Both the position numbers and the translations under genes were made by a program. From NCBI GenBank assembly GCA_031278315.1, contig JAITKS010000313.1, forward strand, positions 1-17,903: a DNA stretch of 17,903 nucleotides, read 5' to 3'. Of the stretch, positions 1-6,143 are shown one piece after another. The notes beneath the pieces were generated by a model. That model was not told where the DNA came from. It saw nothing but the letters and a program-made list of their open reading frames with translations, and searched no databases. Within the stretch, counting starts at the first letter, position 1. Every line of letters starts with the position of its first letter. This DNA is from Planctomycetaceae bacterium (GTDB lineage Bacteria; Planctomycetota; Planctomycetia; Pirellulales; Thermoguttaceae).

Positions 1-20
1 ATTCAGAATTATCTGAATAA
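1..20 (+). CDS. possible C-terminal tail of an upstream gene
   Basis: Frame 3 reads S-E-L-S-E followed by TAA at 18-20. This is too little sequence to identify. The only support is positional: a sense-oriented copy of the motif that follows several stop codons in this window starts 10 nt later, at 31. The sequence left of the window would settle whether a plus-strand gene ends here. Confidence 0.2.
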
Positions 21-30
21 AATAATTGGG

Positions 31-48
31 GTAATATATCAGTGGAAT
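31..48 (+). repeat. stop-associated motif, copy 1
   Basis: GTAATATATCAGTGGAAT, a perfect match to the consensus GTAATATATCAGYGGAAT derived from about ten copies in this window. It lies 10 nt after the possible stop codon at 18-20. Confidence 0.75.
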
Positions 49-171
49 TGTTGTTTTAAATCTTTTTTGTGCGTTTTTTTTCGTGTGTTTTGTGTTTCAA
101 AAAAATATATGTATCGTCCTATCAATTGCAGTTAAAACCGAAAATTAAAGTGTGAGGAGTATATTTAGACG

Positions 172-240
172 TTTTTTGTACAAAAAAGATGCAGGCGGGA
201 CGCCTGCGTTTCTTCTAATATTAGTTTTTAGAAGTTACTT
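172..240 (+). repeat. palindrome-plus-hairpin repeat module, copy 1
   Basis: This 69-bp module recurs at 17077-17146 with few differences. It opens with the perfect 16-bp palindrome TTTTTTGTACAAAAAA (172-187). A GC-rich hairpin follows: GCAGGCG (191-197), loop GGA, CGCCTGC (201-207). It ends with a conserved tail containing CTAATATTAGTTTTTAG. The base composition contrasts sharply with the surrounding AT-rich DNA, which suggests a dispersed REP-like element. No associated transposase is visible. Confidence 0.85.
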
Positions 241-675
241 TCAGTTTGTTTCATATTCTCAAAAAAACAATTCGGTGTTGTCAATTATTAGATAGACTCT
301 AGCGAGACACTAATTTAATAAACAGTTACCAGTCTATTGTCCATCCCCGCCTTGTTAGAATTGAATTAACAGATAAAATTATGCACCATGATTTTGGTAG
401 TAAACCGAACTCACTATTGAATTCGTTGATCTTAAAAGCGCAAAAGCAAAATTGTAATTAAATACGGCCTTGATAAAGGATAAACGAAATATTCAAATTC
501 AAAAAAATTTATACCGGATCACATTTTTCAGATTACATTTTCAGACTAAATTTTTGAACACAGTGAATAAAAAATCAAAACAGATTTTCAAATAGATAAA
601 TTTTCACCAGTTACAAAAACTTAAAAATGTGAAAAAGTTAAAACTTTAACCGAATTTTAGGAGTAATTTTTACAA

Positions 676-1110
676 ATGACAAAAGGATTAGTTTATGAAC
701 ACGTCAAAGATGTTTTGATCGACGAGCTGGCAGTTGATGCGGAAGAAATCCGGCCTGAAGCAACTTTGATTGGCGATCTTGGTGCAGAATCAATTGATAT
801 TCTTGGCATCGTATTTAACCTTGAAAAAAAATTGGGCATTAAACTCGAGCGCGGTGAAATCGTTCCTGAAGACGTCGTAAATGATAAAGAAGGTCTTTAC
901 GTTGTAGATAACAAGCTAACCGAGTTAGGCATAATGGAAATCAAAAAACGTATGCCGTTTGCTAATATCGAAGAACTTGAAAAGAATCCGATGGTAGCAA
1001 ATATTAAAACGATATTAACAGTACGCGATTTGTGTTATATCGTCGAATCAAAATTAAATGCTGATAATGCTGATAGTGATAATAATGACAGTGTTAATGA
1101 TAGTGAATAG
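676..1110 (+). CDS. extended acyl carrier protein
   Basis: This is an acyl carrier protein, the carrier of growing acyl chains as thioesters on a 4'-phosphopantetheine arm, acting in the cytoplasm. The N-terminal half has the ACP fold signature: helix I (residues 1-18), then GDLGAESIDILG, in which Ser39 takes the place of the phosphopantetheinylated serine of the usual DSL motif (here ESI). At 144 residues it is nearly twice the usual 75-80. About 45 extra residues (roughly 65-110) sit between helix II and the final helix, which appears as LTVRDLCYIVESKL. An Asp/Asn/Ser-rich tail (residues 129-144) is probably disordered. A weak Shine-Dalgarno (TAGGAG, 658-663) lies 12 nt before the ATG. The next gene on this strand is a FabZ-like dehydratase, so a fatty-acid or polyketide-like pathway is likely; no ketosynthase is visible. 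The ACP family call is firm, the pathway inferred. Confidence 0.9.
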   Translation: MTKGLVYEHVKDVLIDELAVDAEEIRPEATLIGDLGAESIDILGIVFNLEKKLGIKLERGEIVPEDVVNDKEGLYVVDNKLTELGIMEIKKRMPFANIEELEKNPMVANIKTILTVRDLCYIVESKLNADNADSDNNDSVNDSE

Positions 1111-1153
1111 AATTAATCGATAAAAAATTTGTTCTTTCAGCAGAATTTTCAAC

Positions 1154-1186
1154 AGCTCTCACTTGACTTTTGGTTCGAGTTGTCTG
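1154..1186 (+). repeat. dispersed element, shared with 6043-6076
   Basis: It begins AGCTCTCACTTGACTTTTGG. The reverse complement of 6043-6076 begins AGCTCTCACTTGAATTTTGG, and similarity continues for about 34 nt with roughly 27 matches by eye. Function unknown. Confidence 0.6.
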
Positions 1187-1282
1187 TTTACCTAACATGA
1201 AAACAGGTTTTACCGAAAACATATTTAATCGGCGAAATTCATATTACGATATGCAATATACGATGAGTATATTAGAAAAATT

Positions 1283-1325
1283 TCGCCGAATATTATAATA
1301 CGTATCGTATTATGAATTTCGGTGA
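1283..1325. repeat. long palindromic hairpin element
   Basis: The core ATAATACG-TAT-CGTATTAT (1295-1313) is a perfect 8-bp stem with a 3-nt loop. Outside it, TCGCCGAA (1283-1290) pairs with TTCGGTGA (1318-1325) through a small internal mismatch. The whole forms a hairpin of about 18 pairs. Half-elements resembling one arm (CGTATTATAAATTTCGGCG-like) occur at 5985-5999 and 16642-16660, and opposite-arm versions near 1229-1260 and 16729-16752. It is probably a dispersed palindromic repeat, not an ordinary terminator, as no T-run follows. Confidence 0.65.
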
Positions 1326-1451
1326 CATAAAAGTTATTCATAAAAAATCATTAACAAAATCATTAAAAACCTGCTTTCAAATACGTGAGTTGACAAATCA
1401 AACCGAAAGTTTAAGTAAGAGTAGTTTAGTAAAAGCAGTTTAAAAAGTGTT

Positions 1452-1515
1452 TACTTTAAATTCGGTTTATTGGAATTGACTTATTTAAGTCAAGTTGACA
1501 TTTATGTTTAAAGTA
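1452..1515. promoter_or_regulatory. nested inverted repeats upstream of the dehydratase gene
   Basis: TACTTTAAA (1452-1460) is inverted as TTTAAAGTA (1507-1515). Between them TTGACTT (1476-1482) is inverted as AAGTCAA (1487-1493) across a 4-nt loop. A further 8-bp pair, AAACCGAA (1400-1407) with TTCGGTTT (1461-1468), overlaps this region. The set ends 48 nt before the dehydratase start codon, so it could be an operator or structured leader. This is inference from symmetry only. Confidence 0.35.
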
Positions 1516-1562
1516 GCAAATTTTAAGTACGAGTTGTATAAAAATTACAAATCTAGTTTAAG

Positions 1563-2078
1563 ATGCATTGGTATTGGATAGATCGGATAACGGTGTTTGA
1601 AAGTCAGAAACGTGCGGAATCAATTAAAGTTGTTTCGCTTGCGGAGGAGCATTTGCATGATCATTTTCCGTATTTTCCGGTCATGCCGGCGTCGTTGATA
1701 ATTGAAGGCATAGCGCAGACAGCCGGATTGCTTTTGTATGATGCTAAAGGTTACAAGGAAAAAGTAGTTCTTGCCAAGATACCGCGATTTATTCTTCACA
1801 ATGTCGAGGTGAAACCGGGTGAAACGCTCACGTATAAAGTCAAGTTAGAATCGGTACGGGAAGAAGGCGGGGTCGCTGCCGTGTGGGCGTACAGAGACGA
1901 AGAATTATTAGCAGAAGGTGAGTTAATGTTTGCACATTTAGGCGGCGCATTTGCAGACCAATCTTTATTCGCCGACGGAGATATGATCGATATGATGAGA
2001 TTACTACGTGTATTCGATGTAGGTATCGGAATTGATGGAAAAAAACTATTACCGCCCGAAACAAAAAACAAAATCTAG
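1563..2078 (+). CDS. fabZ-like: FabZ-like 3-hydroxyacyl-ACP dehydratase
   Basis: This is a hot-dog fold dehydratase of the FabZ/FabA family. Such enzymes remove water from 3-hydroxyacyl-ACP to give trans-2-enoyl-ACP in cytoplasmic fatty acid synthesis. The active-site segment HDHFPYFPVMPASLIIEG is plain: His34 and Glu48 are the catalytic pair with the family's 14-residue spacing, and AQTAG follows. The usual glycine of HFPGxP is Tyr37. The hot-dog domain covers about residues 1-126. A C-terminal tail of some 45 residues (127-171) exceeds the usual FabZ length of 140-150. The N-terminus MHWYWIDR matches the FabZ-like paralogues I associate with planctomycetes. The ATG at 1563 is the only start that keeps this N-terminus, although no Shine-Dalgarno precedes it. 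With the ACP gene upstream it suggests a dedicated acyl-chain pathway. Confidence 0.92.
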   Translation: MHWYWIDRITVFESQKRAESIKVVSLAEEHLHDHFPYFPVMPASLIIEGIAQTAGLLLYDAKGYKEKVVLAKIPRFILHNVEVKPGETLTYKVKLESVREEGGVAAVWAYRDEELLAEGELMFAHLGGAFADQSLFADGDMIDMMRLLRVFDVGIGIDGKKLLPPETKNKI

Positions 2079-2128
2079 TTCTATACTTTTCATATTCTAA
2101 AAGAGAAAATTATTGTTTTATATTTTTA

Positions 2129-2190
2129 GTAATATATCAGCGGAATAATTATTGTTATCGGGAACGCGGTCGTCTCGACCGCATCTTTAG
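2129..2190 (+). repeat. 62-bp motif-plus-hairpin unit, copy 1
   Basis: It begins with the stop-associated motif (GTAATATATCAGCGGAAT, 50 nt after the dehydratase stop codon). It continues through ATTGTTAYCGG into the hairpin GCGGTCG-TCT-CGACCGC (2166-2182) and ends CATCTTTAG. The same 62-bp unit occurs at 17010-17071 with only a handful of differences. A 7-T run follows at 2194-2200, about 11 nt past the hairpin, so terminator activity is possible but the spacing is poor. Confidence 0.85.
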
Positions 2191-2194
2191 GTGT

Positions 2195-2215
2195 TTTTTT
2201 GACAGGATTACAGGA
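2195..2215 (+). repeat. 21-bp dispersed repeat, inverted copy at 5945-5965
   Basis: TTTTTTGACAGGATTACAGG plus one further A is identical to the reverse complement of 5945-5965. It contains the internal near-repeat ACAGGAT-TACAGGAT. Confidence 0.75.
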
Positions 2216-2216
2216 T

Positions 2217-2241
2217 AGTGGTTAGTGGTTAGTGGTTAGTT
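2217..2241 (+). repeat. 7-bp tandem repeat
   Basis: Three exact copies of AGTGGTT (2217-2223, 2224-2230, 2231-2237) plus a partial fourth. It abuts the preceding 21-bp repeat. Confidence 0.8.
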
Positions 2242-2282
2242 CGCATGCGGAAATTAGTACAGACACTAAGTTCGAATCACTA

Positions 2283-2309
2283 AGTAATATATTCCACTGA
2301 TATATTACT
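2283..2309 (-). repeat. stop-associated motif within a perfect inverted repeat, copy 3
   Basis: AGTAATATAT (2283-2292) and ATATATTACT (2300-2309) are perfect inverted arms around a 7-nt loop. Read on the minus strand, 2308-2291 is GTAATATATCAGTGGAAT, which starts 6 nt after the glycosyltransferase stop codon in sense orientation. Confidence 0.75.
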
Positions 2310-2314
2310 ATTTT

Positions 2315-3031
2315 TTATGTTTCTGACCTATAAAAAATTTTATATTTTAAAAGTGTCCATATTGCGATGATTCCATCTTTCCATGTTAATTTTTTTCCTG
2401 ATTTAAAATCTCTGCCGTTGTAATTTATTGGTACTTCGCTGATACGCCATTTTTGTTTTGCAATTTTTACAGTTATTTCAATTTCGATTTCGAATCTGTT
2501 ACTTTGCAGCGGTATTGATTTAATGATATTGCTGCGAAAAATTTTGTAACAAGTTTCCATGTCTGTTAATTTGAGTCCGGTTATAAAGTTTACAATAAAG
2601 GTCAAAAATTTATTCCCGAATTTATAATAACTAAATGTAACTTTTTTTGAATCCGATTTACACAATCTTGAACCATAAACGACATCTGCTTTATTTTCTA
2701 TTAACGGTATTAGTAAATCATAATAATCATTTGGATTATATTCGAGATCGGCATCTTGAAAGATAATATAGTCTCCTTTTGCGATATTGATTGCCAGTCT
2801 TATTGCTGCACCTTTACCTTTGTTTTGCGGCTGCATGATTGCCGTTATATTGTGATATTTTCGGCAAAGCTTCCGAATAATTTCTGGAGTTGAATCAGTA
2901 GAAGCGTCATCAACAATTATTATTTCTATTTCAAAAGAAGGCGGCAACGAAGCAGCAATTATGCGGTCTATGCTTTGTTCAAGTAAATTTTCCTCATTGT
3001 AAACCGGAATTAAGATCGATAGTATTGACAT
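2315..3031 (-). CDS. family 2 glycosyltransferase, polyprenyl-phosphate sugar synthase-like
   Basis: This is an inverting GT-A fold glycosyltransferase of family GT2. Its closest resemblance is to dolichyl/polyprenyl-phosphate mannose or glucose synthases, which transfer a sugar from a nucleotide donor to a lipid phosphate at the membrane. Visible motifs are IPVYNEE (8-14), the nucleotide-binding VDDASTDST (40-48), GKGAAIRLA (72-80), the metal-binding QDADLEYNP (92-100, Asp93/Asp95), GSR (120-122) and the acceptor-side TDMETCYK (156-163), then RFEIEIEIT. The length of 238 residues suits a soluble or peripheral DPM1-like enzyme. There are no clear transmembrane helices. It lies convergent to the dehydratase gene. 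The ATPase gene ends 389 bp upstream on the same strand, so co-transcription is doubtful. Donor and acceptor cannot be read from the sequence. Confidence 0.93.
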   Translation of the reverse strand: MSILSILIPVYNEENLLEQSIDRIIAASLPPSFEIEIIIVDDASTDSTPEIIRKLCRKYHNITAIMQPQNKGKGAAIRLAINIAKGDYIIFQDADLEYNPNDYYDLLIPLIENKADVVYGSRLCKSDSKKVTFSYYKFGNKFLTFIVNFITGLKLTDMETCYKIFRSNIIKSIPLQSNRFEIEIEITVKIAKQKWRISEVPINYNGRDFKSGKKLTWKDGIIAIWTLLKYKIFYRSET

Positions 3032-3257
3032 TTATCATATTCTCACAAAGTTAAACATATATTTAGAAATAATTCGATTTGATTCGGTAAAAAATCGGGA
3101 CATCAATATTGGTTCTAATTCAAAACAAAAAAATAACGCCGCCGAAATATTATTCTTTCAATTTTTTTATACTTATAACATTTGAATATTCGGTTTTCGT
3201 TACAATAAATAAATTGATATGTTGAGGAATCAATTGATAAATTAAAACAAAATATAA

Positions 3258-3338
3258 AATTTAAAATCTAAAATTACAAAATCATATTTCTCTGTGTTCT
3301 CTGTGTCCTCTGTGGTAAATAAAACAAAATAAGGTTAG
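3258..3338 (+). repeat. 81-bp dispersed module with CTCTGTGT iterations, copy 1
   Basis: The module runs from AATTTAAAATCTAAAATTAC through TTCTCTGTGTTCTCTGTG and TCCTCTGTGGT to AAGGTTAG. It matches 17162-17241 over 80 bp with few differences. Its core is an imperfect 8-9 bp iteration (TCTCTGTGT / TCTCTGTGT / CCTCTGTGG). Confidence 0.85.
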
Positions 3339-3395
3339 TTTTAAAATCCATAACCCAAAAAAATTTGAAAAACAAATATTCCGCTGATATATTAC
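3334..3395 (-). repeat. 62-bp module carrying the stop-associated motif, copy at ATPase 3' end
   Basis: Plus-strand 3334-3395 (GTTAGTTTTAAAATCCATAA ... GATATATTAC) matches 9840-9900 over its whole length with about ten differences. On the minus strand it opens with the motif GTAATATATCAGCGGAAT (3395-3378), 25 nt after the ATPase stop codon. The corresponding copy at 9900 follows the rpoC stop codon, so the same unit lies behind two unrelated genes. Confidence 0.8.
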
Positions 3396-3420
3396 AAATT
3401 CTCCTGATATTTTACACCGT

Positions 3421-5586
3421 TTATTTTTTCGTATTTAGTAACAGTGATGCATTCAAAACAACTGCAATCGAACCGGCATTGTGAACAAGCGCACCTATAA
3501 CCGGTCCAATAATTCCAAACATTGCAAGAATTATCGCTACAGCATTTATACTCATTGAAATCCAAATATTGCCAATGATCTTGGCTCGCGTTTTTCTTGA
3601 TAACTTTAATAAAAAAGGAATCTTCGATAAATCATCTATCATCAAAACAACATCTGCTGCGTCAATCGTTAAATCACTTCCGACTTTACCCATTGCAATT
3701 CCTACCGTTGCCGCTTTCAAGGCCGGAGCGTCATTTATTCCATCCCCGATCATCGCAATTTTATATCCGCTTTTTACAGCATTTTCAATTTCATTTACTT
3801 TCCCTTCAGGCAACAATCCCGATTTCACAATTCCTATCCCCGCAAGTTCCGATATTCCTTTTGCAGCTCGCGGATTGTCTCCCGTCAATAACATTACATC
3901 AACTCCGTCACGCCTCAATCGCTCAACTACATTATGCGAATCCAAACGTATCATGTCCGCTACAGATACAAAACCGATCACATTCAATCCCCGCACAATC
4001 CAAATCACCGTTTCACCAAGATCAAAATATGATTCAGCCCGCAATTTTATTTCATTATTTATCGTTACATTAAATCGTGATAAAATTCTATCATTTCCCA
4101 CAATCAACCTTTCTTCTTTCGGCAAATTGTTTTCATCTAATAATCTCGCACAAATTCCTTCACCCCGAAATAACTCGAAACAGTCCGCCGAACTCAATTG
4201 CAGCCCTCTCGACGTTGCTGCATCAACTATACACTTCGCCAACGGATGCTCCGATAATAACTCAACAGAAGCTGCAAGCTGAAGTAACTCATCTCCGCTG
4301 AAATTGTCATCACAAGAATAAATTGCTTTCAACTGCGGCATACCTTGCGTGAGTGTACCAGTCTTGTCAAATGCGACAATGTTTATCTTTGCAAGCTGCT
4401 CAATCGCTTCACCGCTGCGAATTAAAATTCCTGTCCGCGACGCATTGCCTATCGTTGCAATTATAGCAGTCGGCGTCGCTAACACTAACGAACACGGACA
4501 AAATACAACTAATATCGTCACCGCCCGACTCACTGCACCTTCCAACAAATTCTGCATATCAAATACAGACGCCCGCCAAAATATACCTATCCCAAAATAC
4601 ACCAGTCCAACCACAACCGCCGTTACTATCGCCATCGGCACCAAAAAAGACGCCCATCTGTCTGCAATCCGCTCGACACGCGCTTTTTTCTGCTCCGCTT
4701 CACGCACCAACCGAATCATATTCGCAAGAGACGCTTCCTCGCCAACCCGCGTCGCACGCATAACAAAAGAACCAAAACAATTGACTGTCCCGCCATAAAC
4801 CGAATCACCTTCAAACAAATCAATAGGTAACGATTCACCCGTAATCAACGATTGATCAATAGACGTATTTCCCGTTACAATAATTCCATCAACCGGAACA
4901 GTCTCACCCGGTAATACGCGCAAGAGGTCGCCGCTTTTAACTTCTTCTGCCGGAATAATTGTCTCGACATTATTCGTGTTGCTCATATTGTTAGAATTGA
5001 TATCAAGATTTAATGTCTCAATTGAATCGGTAGAATCGGTTGAATCGGTATCATCAACTTTCATAATCCGGCGGGCTGTTTTAGGAGCAAGTTTCAATAA
5101 CGCCTCAATTCCCGCACGAGCTTTAGAAATTGTCCACTCTTCAAGATAATGTCCCAACGCCATTATAAACGCAACTTCACCGCCGGCAAAAATATACGAA
5201 TGAATATGTCCGCCCGAAGATTTACTGCCTGAAGGAAAACACAATTCAGAAATAATTGTCGCTGTAATTGCAGTTGTCAAAAGAGTGTCAACAGAAATAC
5301 GATGATCAGAGAATAAATTTCTAACCGCATTTATAAAAAACGGAGTACCTGAAATCAATATTGCAAACCAAGCCGGATCAAAAAATAAGAAATCACGCAT
5401 CAAATGAAAAAAACTTGCAATAAGAGATAATCCCGAAATTATAAGCAGAAAGATTTCTAACCGCTCATAAATTTCACGCAATCGTCCAGACTTATTTATC
5501 TGACCATTTTCACCGCCGCTTGTACGCCGAACATTACAACAACACGGCGGATTAATAGCTTTTTCACGACAACAATTTGTTTTCAT
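3421..5586 (-). CDS. heavy-metal translocating P1B-type ATPase
   Basis: This is an inner-membrane pump that exports a transition or heavy metal ion at the cost of ATP. The P-type landmarks are in order: actuator loop TGES (249-252), membrane metal site CPC (363-365, in VFCPCSLVLATPTA), phosphorylation site DKTGTLTQG (Asp407), HP-locus SEHPLA (445-450), TGDN (568-571) and the hinge GDGINDAP (614-621). The last helix reads ALVHNAGSIAVVLN. The usual N-terminal HMA domain with a CxxC motif is absent; instead there is a short Cys-rich start (NCC at 4-6, PPCCC at 13-17). A Ser/Asp/Asn-rich insert (178-207) interrupts the actuator region and is partly encoded by 9-bp tandem repeats. The length of 721 is normal. 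CPC argues for Cu, Zn, Cd or Pb. The last helix fits neither classical CopA nor ZntA, so the metal is left open. Confidence 0.93.
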   Translation of the reverse strand: MKTNCCREKAINPPCCCNVRRTSGGENGQINKSGRLREIYERLEIFLLIISGLSLIASFFHLMRDFLFFDPAWFAILISGTPFFINAVRNLFSDHRISVDTLLTTAITATIISELCFPSGSKSSGGHIHSYIFAGGEVAFIMALGHYLEEWTISKARAGIEALLKLAPKTARRIMKVDDTDSTDSTDSIETLNLDINSNNMSNTNNVETIIPAEEVKSGDLLRVLPGETVPVDGIIVTGNTSIDQSLITGESLPIDLFEGDSVYGGTVNCFGSFVMRATRVGEEASLANMIRLVREAEQKKARVERIADRWASFLVPMAIVTAVVVGLVYFGIGIFWRASVFDMQNLLEGAVSRAVTILVVFCPCSLVLATPTAIIATIGNASRTGILIRSGEAIEQLAKINIVAFDKTGTLTQGMPQLKAIYSCDDNFSGDELLQLAASVELLSEHPLAKCIVDAATSRGLQLSSADCFELFRGEGICARLLDENNLPKEERLIVGNDRILSRFNVTINNEIKLRAESYFDLGETVIWIVRGLNVIGFVSVADMIRLDSHNVVERLRRDGVDVMLLTGDNPRAAKGISELAGIGIVKSGLLPEGKVNEIENAVKSGYKIAMIGDGINDAPALKAATVGIAMGKVGSDLTIDAADVVLMIDDLSKIPFLLKLSRKTRAKIIGNIWISMSINAVAIILAMFGIIGPVIGALVHNAGSIAVVLNASLLLNTKK
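5023..5049 (-). repeat. 9-bp coding tandem repeat (Thr-Asp-Ser x3)
   Basis: TGAATCGGT, AGAATCGGT and TGAATCGGT stand in tandem on the plus strand and encode TDS-TDS-TDS in the ATPase actuator insert. Multiples of three keep the frame, so the insert can lengthen by slippage without breaking the gene. Confidence 0.85.
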
Positions 5587-5809
5587 AATTTTAAATTATA
5601 CTCACGATACACTCGATAAATTTGAATAGATAACGTTGTACTCACGCAACTTATAATGTAATTGACTACTTAAAATAATATCTATTCGCACATTCATCAT
5701 CTTAAATTCGCCCCGGTTTACTTGAATTAACTACTAATAATAAAACGGTAAAAAAGAATAACAAAACGAAATCGGATGTCAATATCAATGGATTCCTAAA
5801 ACGGCGGTA

Positions 5810-5837
5810 TTGACATTGTAATAAGTAAAGTTATAAT
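5810..5837 (+). promoter_or_regulatory. consensus sigma-70-type promoter
   Basis: TTGACA (5810-5815) and TATAAT (5832-5837) are both perfect, with a 16-nt spacer. A start near 5844 would leave about 300 nt before the BatE-like start codon. It therefore implies either a long untranslated leader or a small RNA in 5844-6140. In AT-rich DNA chance TATAAT is common, but the paired perfect hexamers make this the best promoter candidate I noticed in the window. Confidence 0.6.
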
Positions 5838-5944
5838 TTTTTTCTCAATTTATTTGTAACGAATTTTGTAGATTTTGCTAAATATACTATTCACAATTTA
5901 GAAGTTCGCGGGTGATTGAAAAATATTATTGCTTTTATTTAACG

Positions 5945-5965
5945 TCCTGTAATCCTGTCAAAAAA
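5945..5965 (-). repeat. 21-bp dispersed repeat, inverted copy of 2195-2215
   Basis: Its reverse complement, TTTTTTGACAGGATTACAGG plus A, is identical to 2195-2215. Confidence 0.75.
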
Positions 5966-6042
5966 TAACATGAATATTATATGCGCCGTATTATAAATCG
6001 CAAAGAAGTCAAGTTACAAAAGCTTAATTCCTGATAGGCAGT

Positions 6043-6076
6043 CAGGCGGCTCTAACCCAAAATTCAAGTGAGAGCT
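6043..6076 (-). repeat. dispersed element, inverted copy of 1154-1186
   Basis: The reverse complement starts AGCTCTCACTTGAATTTTGG and follows the 1154-1186 copy for about 34 nt. Both copies lie upstream of a plus-strand gene, at distances of roughly 380 and 70 bp. Confidence 0.6.
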
Positions 6077-6143
6077 ATTAAAAAATAAATGATAGATAAA
6101 ATGTATTCTATTAATTGTTACTGTAAATAATAATTCTTTTGTT

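Larger units (their letters stand above)
21..675. other. intergenic region, repeat-bearing
   Basis: No convincing gene is visible on either strand. It holds a copy of the stop-codon-associated motif (31-48) and a hairpin repeat module (172-240). A short inverted repeat, GTTAAA-AC-TTTAAC, lies at 637-650 just upstream of the ribosome binding region of the acyl carrier protein gene and could be an operator. The rest is AT-rich DNA in which I recognise nothing. Confidence 0.6.
1111..1562. other. intergenic region with multiple inverted repeats
   Basis: No gene is seen in this 452-bp gap between the ACP and dehydratase genes. It holds a dispersed element at 1154-1186 and a long imperfect hairpin at 1283-1325, with a related half-copy near 1229-1260. 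Nested inverted repeats lie directly upstream of the dehydratase (1452-1515). The amount of structure suggests the two flanking genes are not a simple two-gene operon. Confidence 0.6.
2079..2314. other. intergenic repeat cluster between convergent genes
   Basis: This 236-bp gap lies between the 3' ends of the dehydratase (+) and the glycosyltransferase (-). Nearly all of it consists of repeat modules: the motif-plus-hairpin unit (2129-2190), a widely spaced inverted partner of 5945-5965 (2195-2215), a 7-bp tandem repeat (2217-2241) and the inverted repeat at 2283-2309. Confidence 0.7.
3032..3420. other. intergenic region with two repeat modules
   Basis: This 389-bp gap lies between the ATPase and glycosyltransferase genes. 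It holds the repeats at 3258-3338 and 3334-3395 and a degenerate second copy of the stop-associated motif, read on the minus strand at 3416-3397 (GTAAAATATCAGGAGAATTT), in tandem with the full copy. Nothing else is recognised; the glycosyltransferase promoter should lie near 3040-3200. Confidence 0.6.
5587..6143. other. divergent intergenic region
   Basis: This 557-bp region separates the ATPase (-) from the BatE-like gene (+). It should hold both promoters. A consensus promoter is visible at 5810-5837, and two dispersed repeats follow (5945-5965 and 6043-6076). The partial palindrome half-element CGTATTATAAAT (5987-5998) lies between them. Nothing is recognised in 5587-5800. Confidence 0.6.

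Noticed and set aside
3569..4282. Long plus-strand frames opposite the ATPase gene
   Set aside because: No domain is recognisable, and the minus strand encodes a complete P-type ATPase with all motifs.
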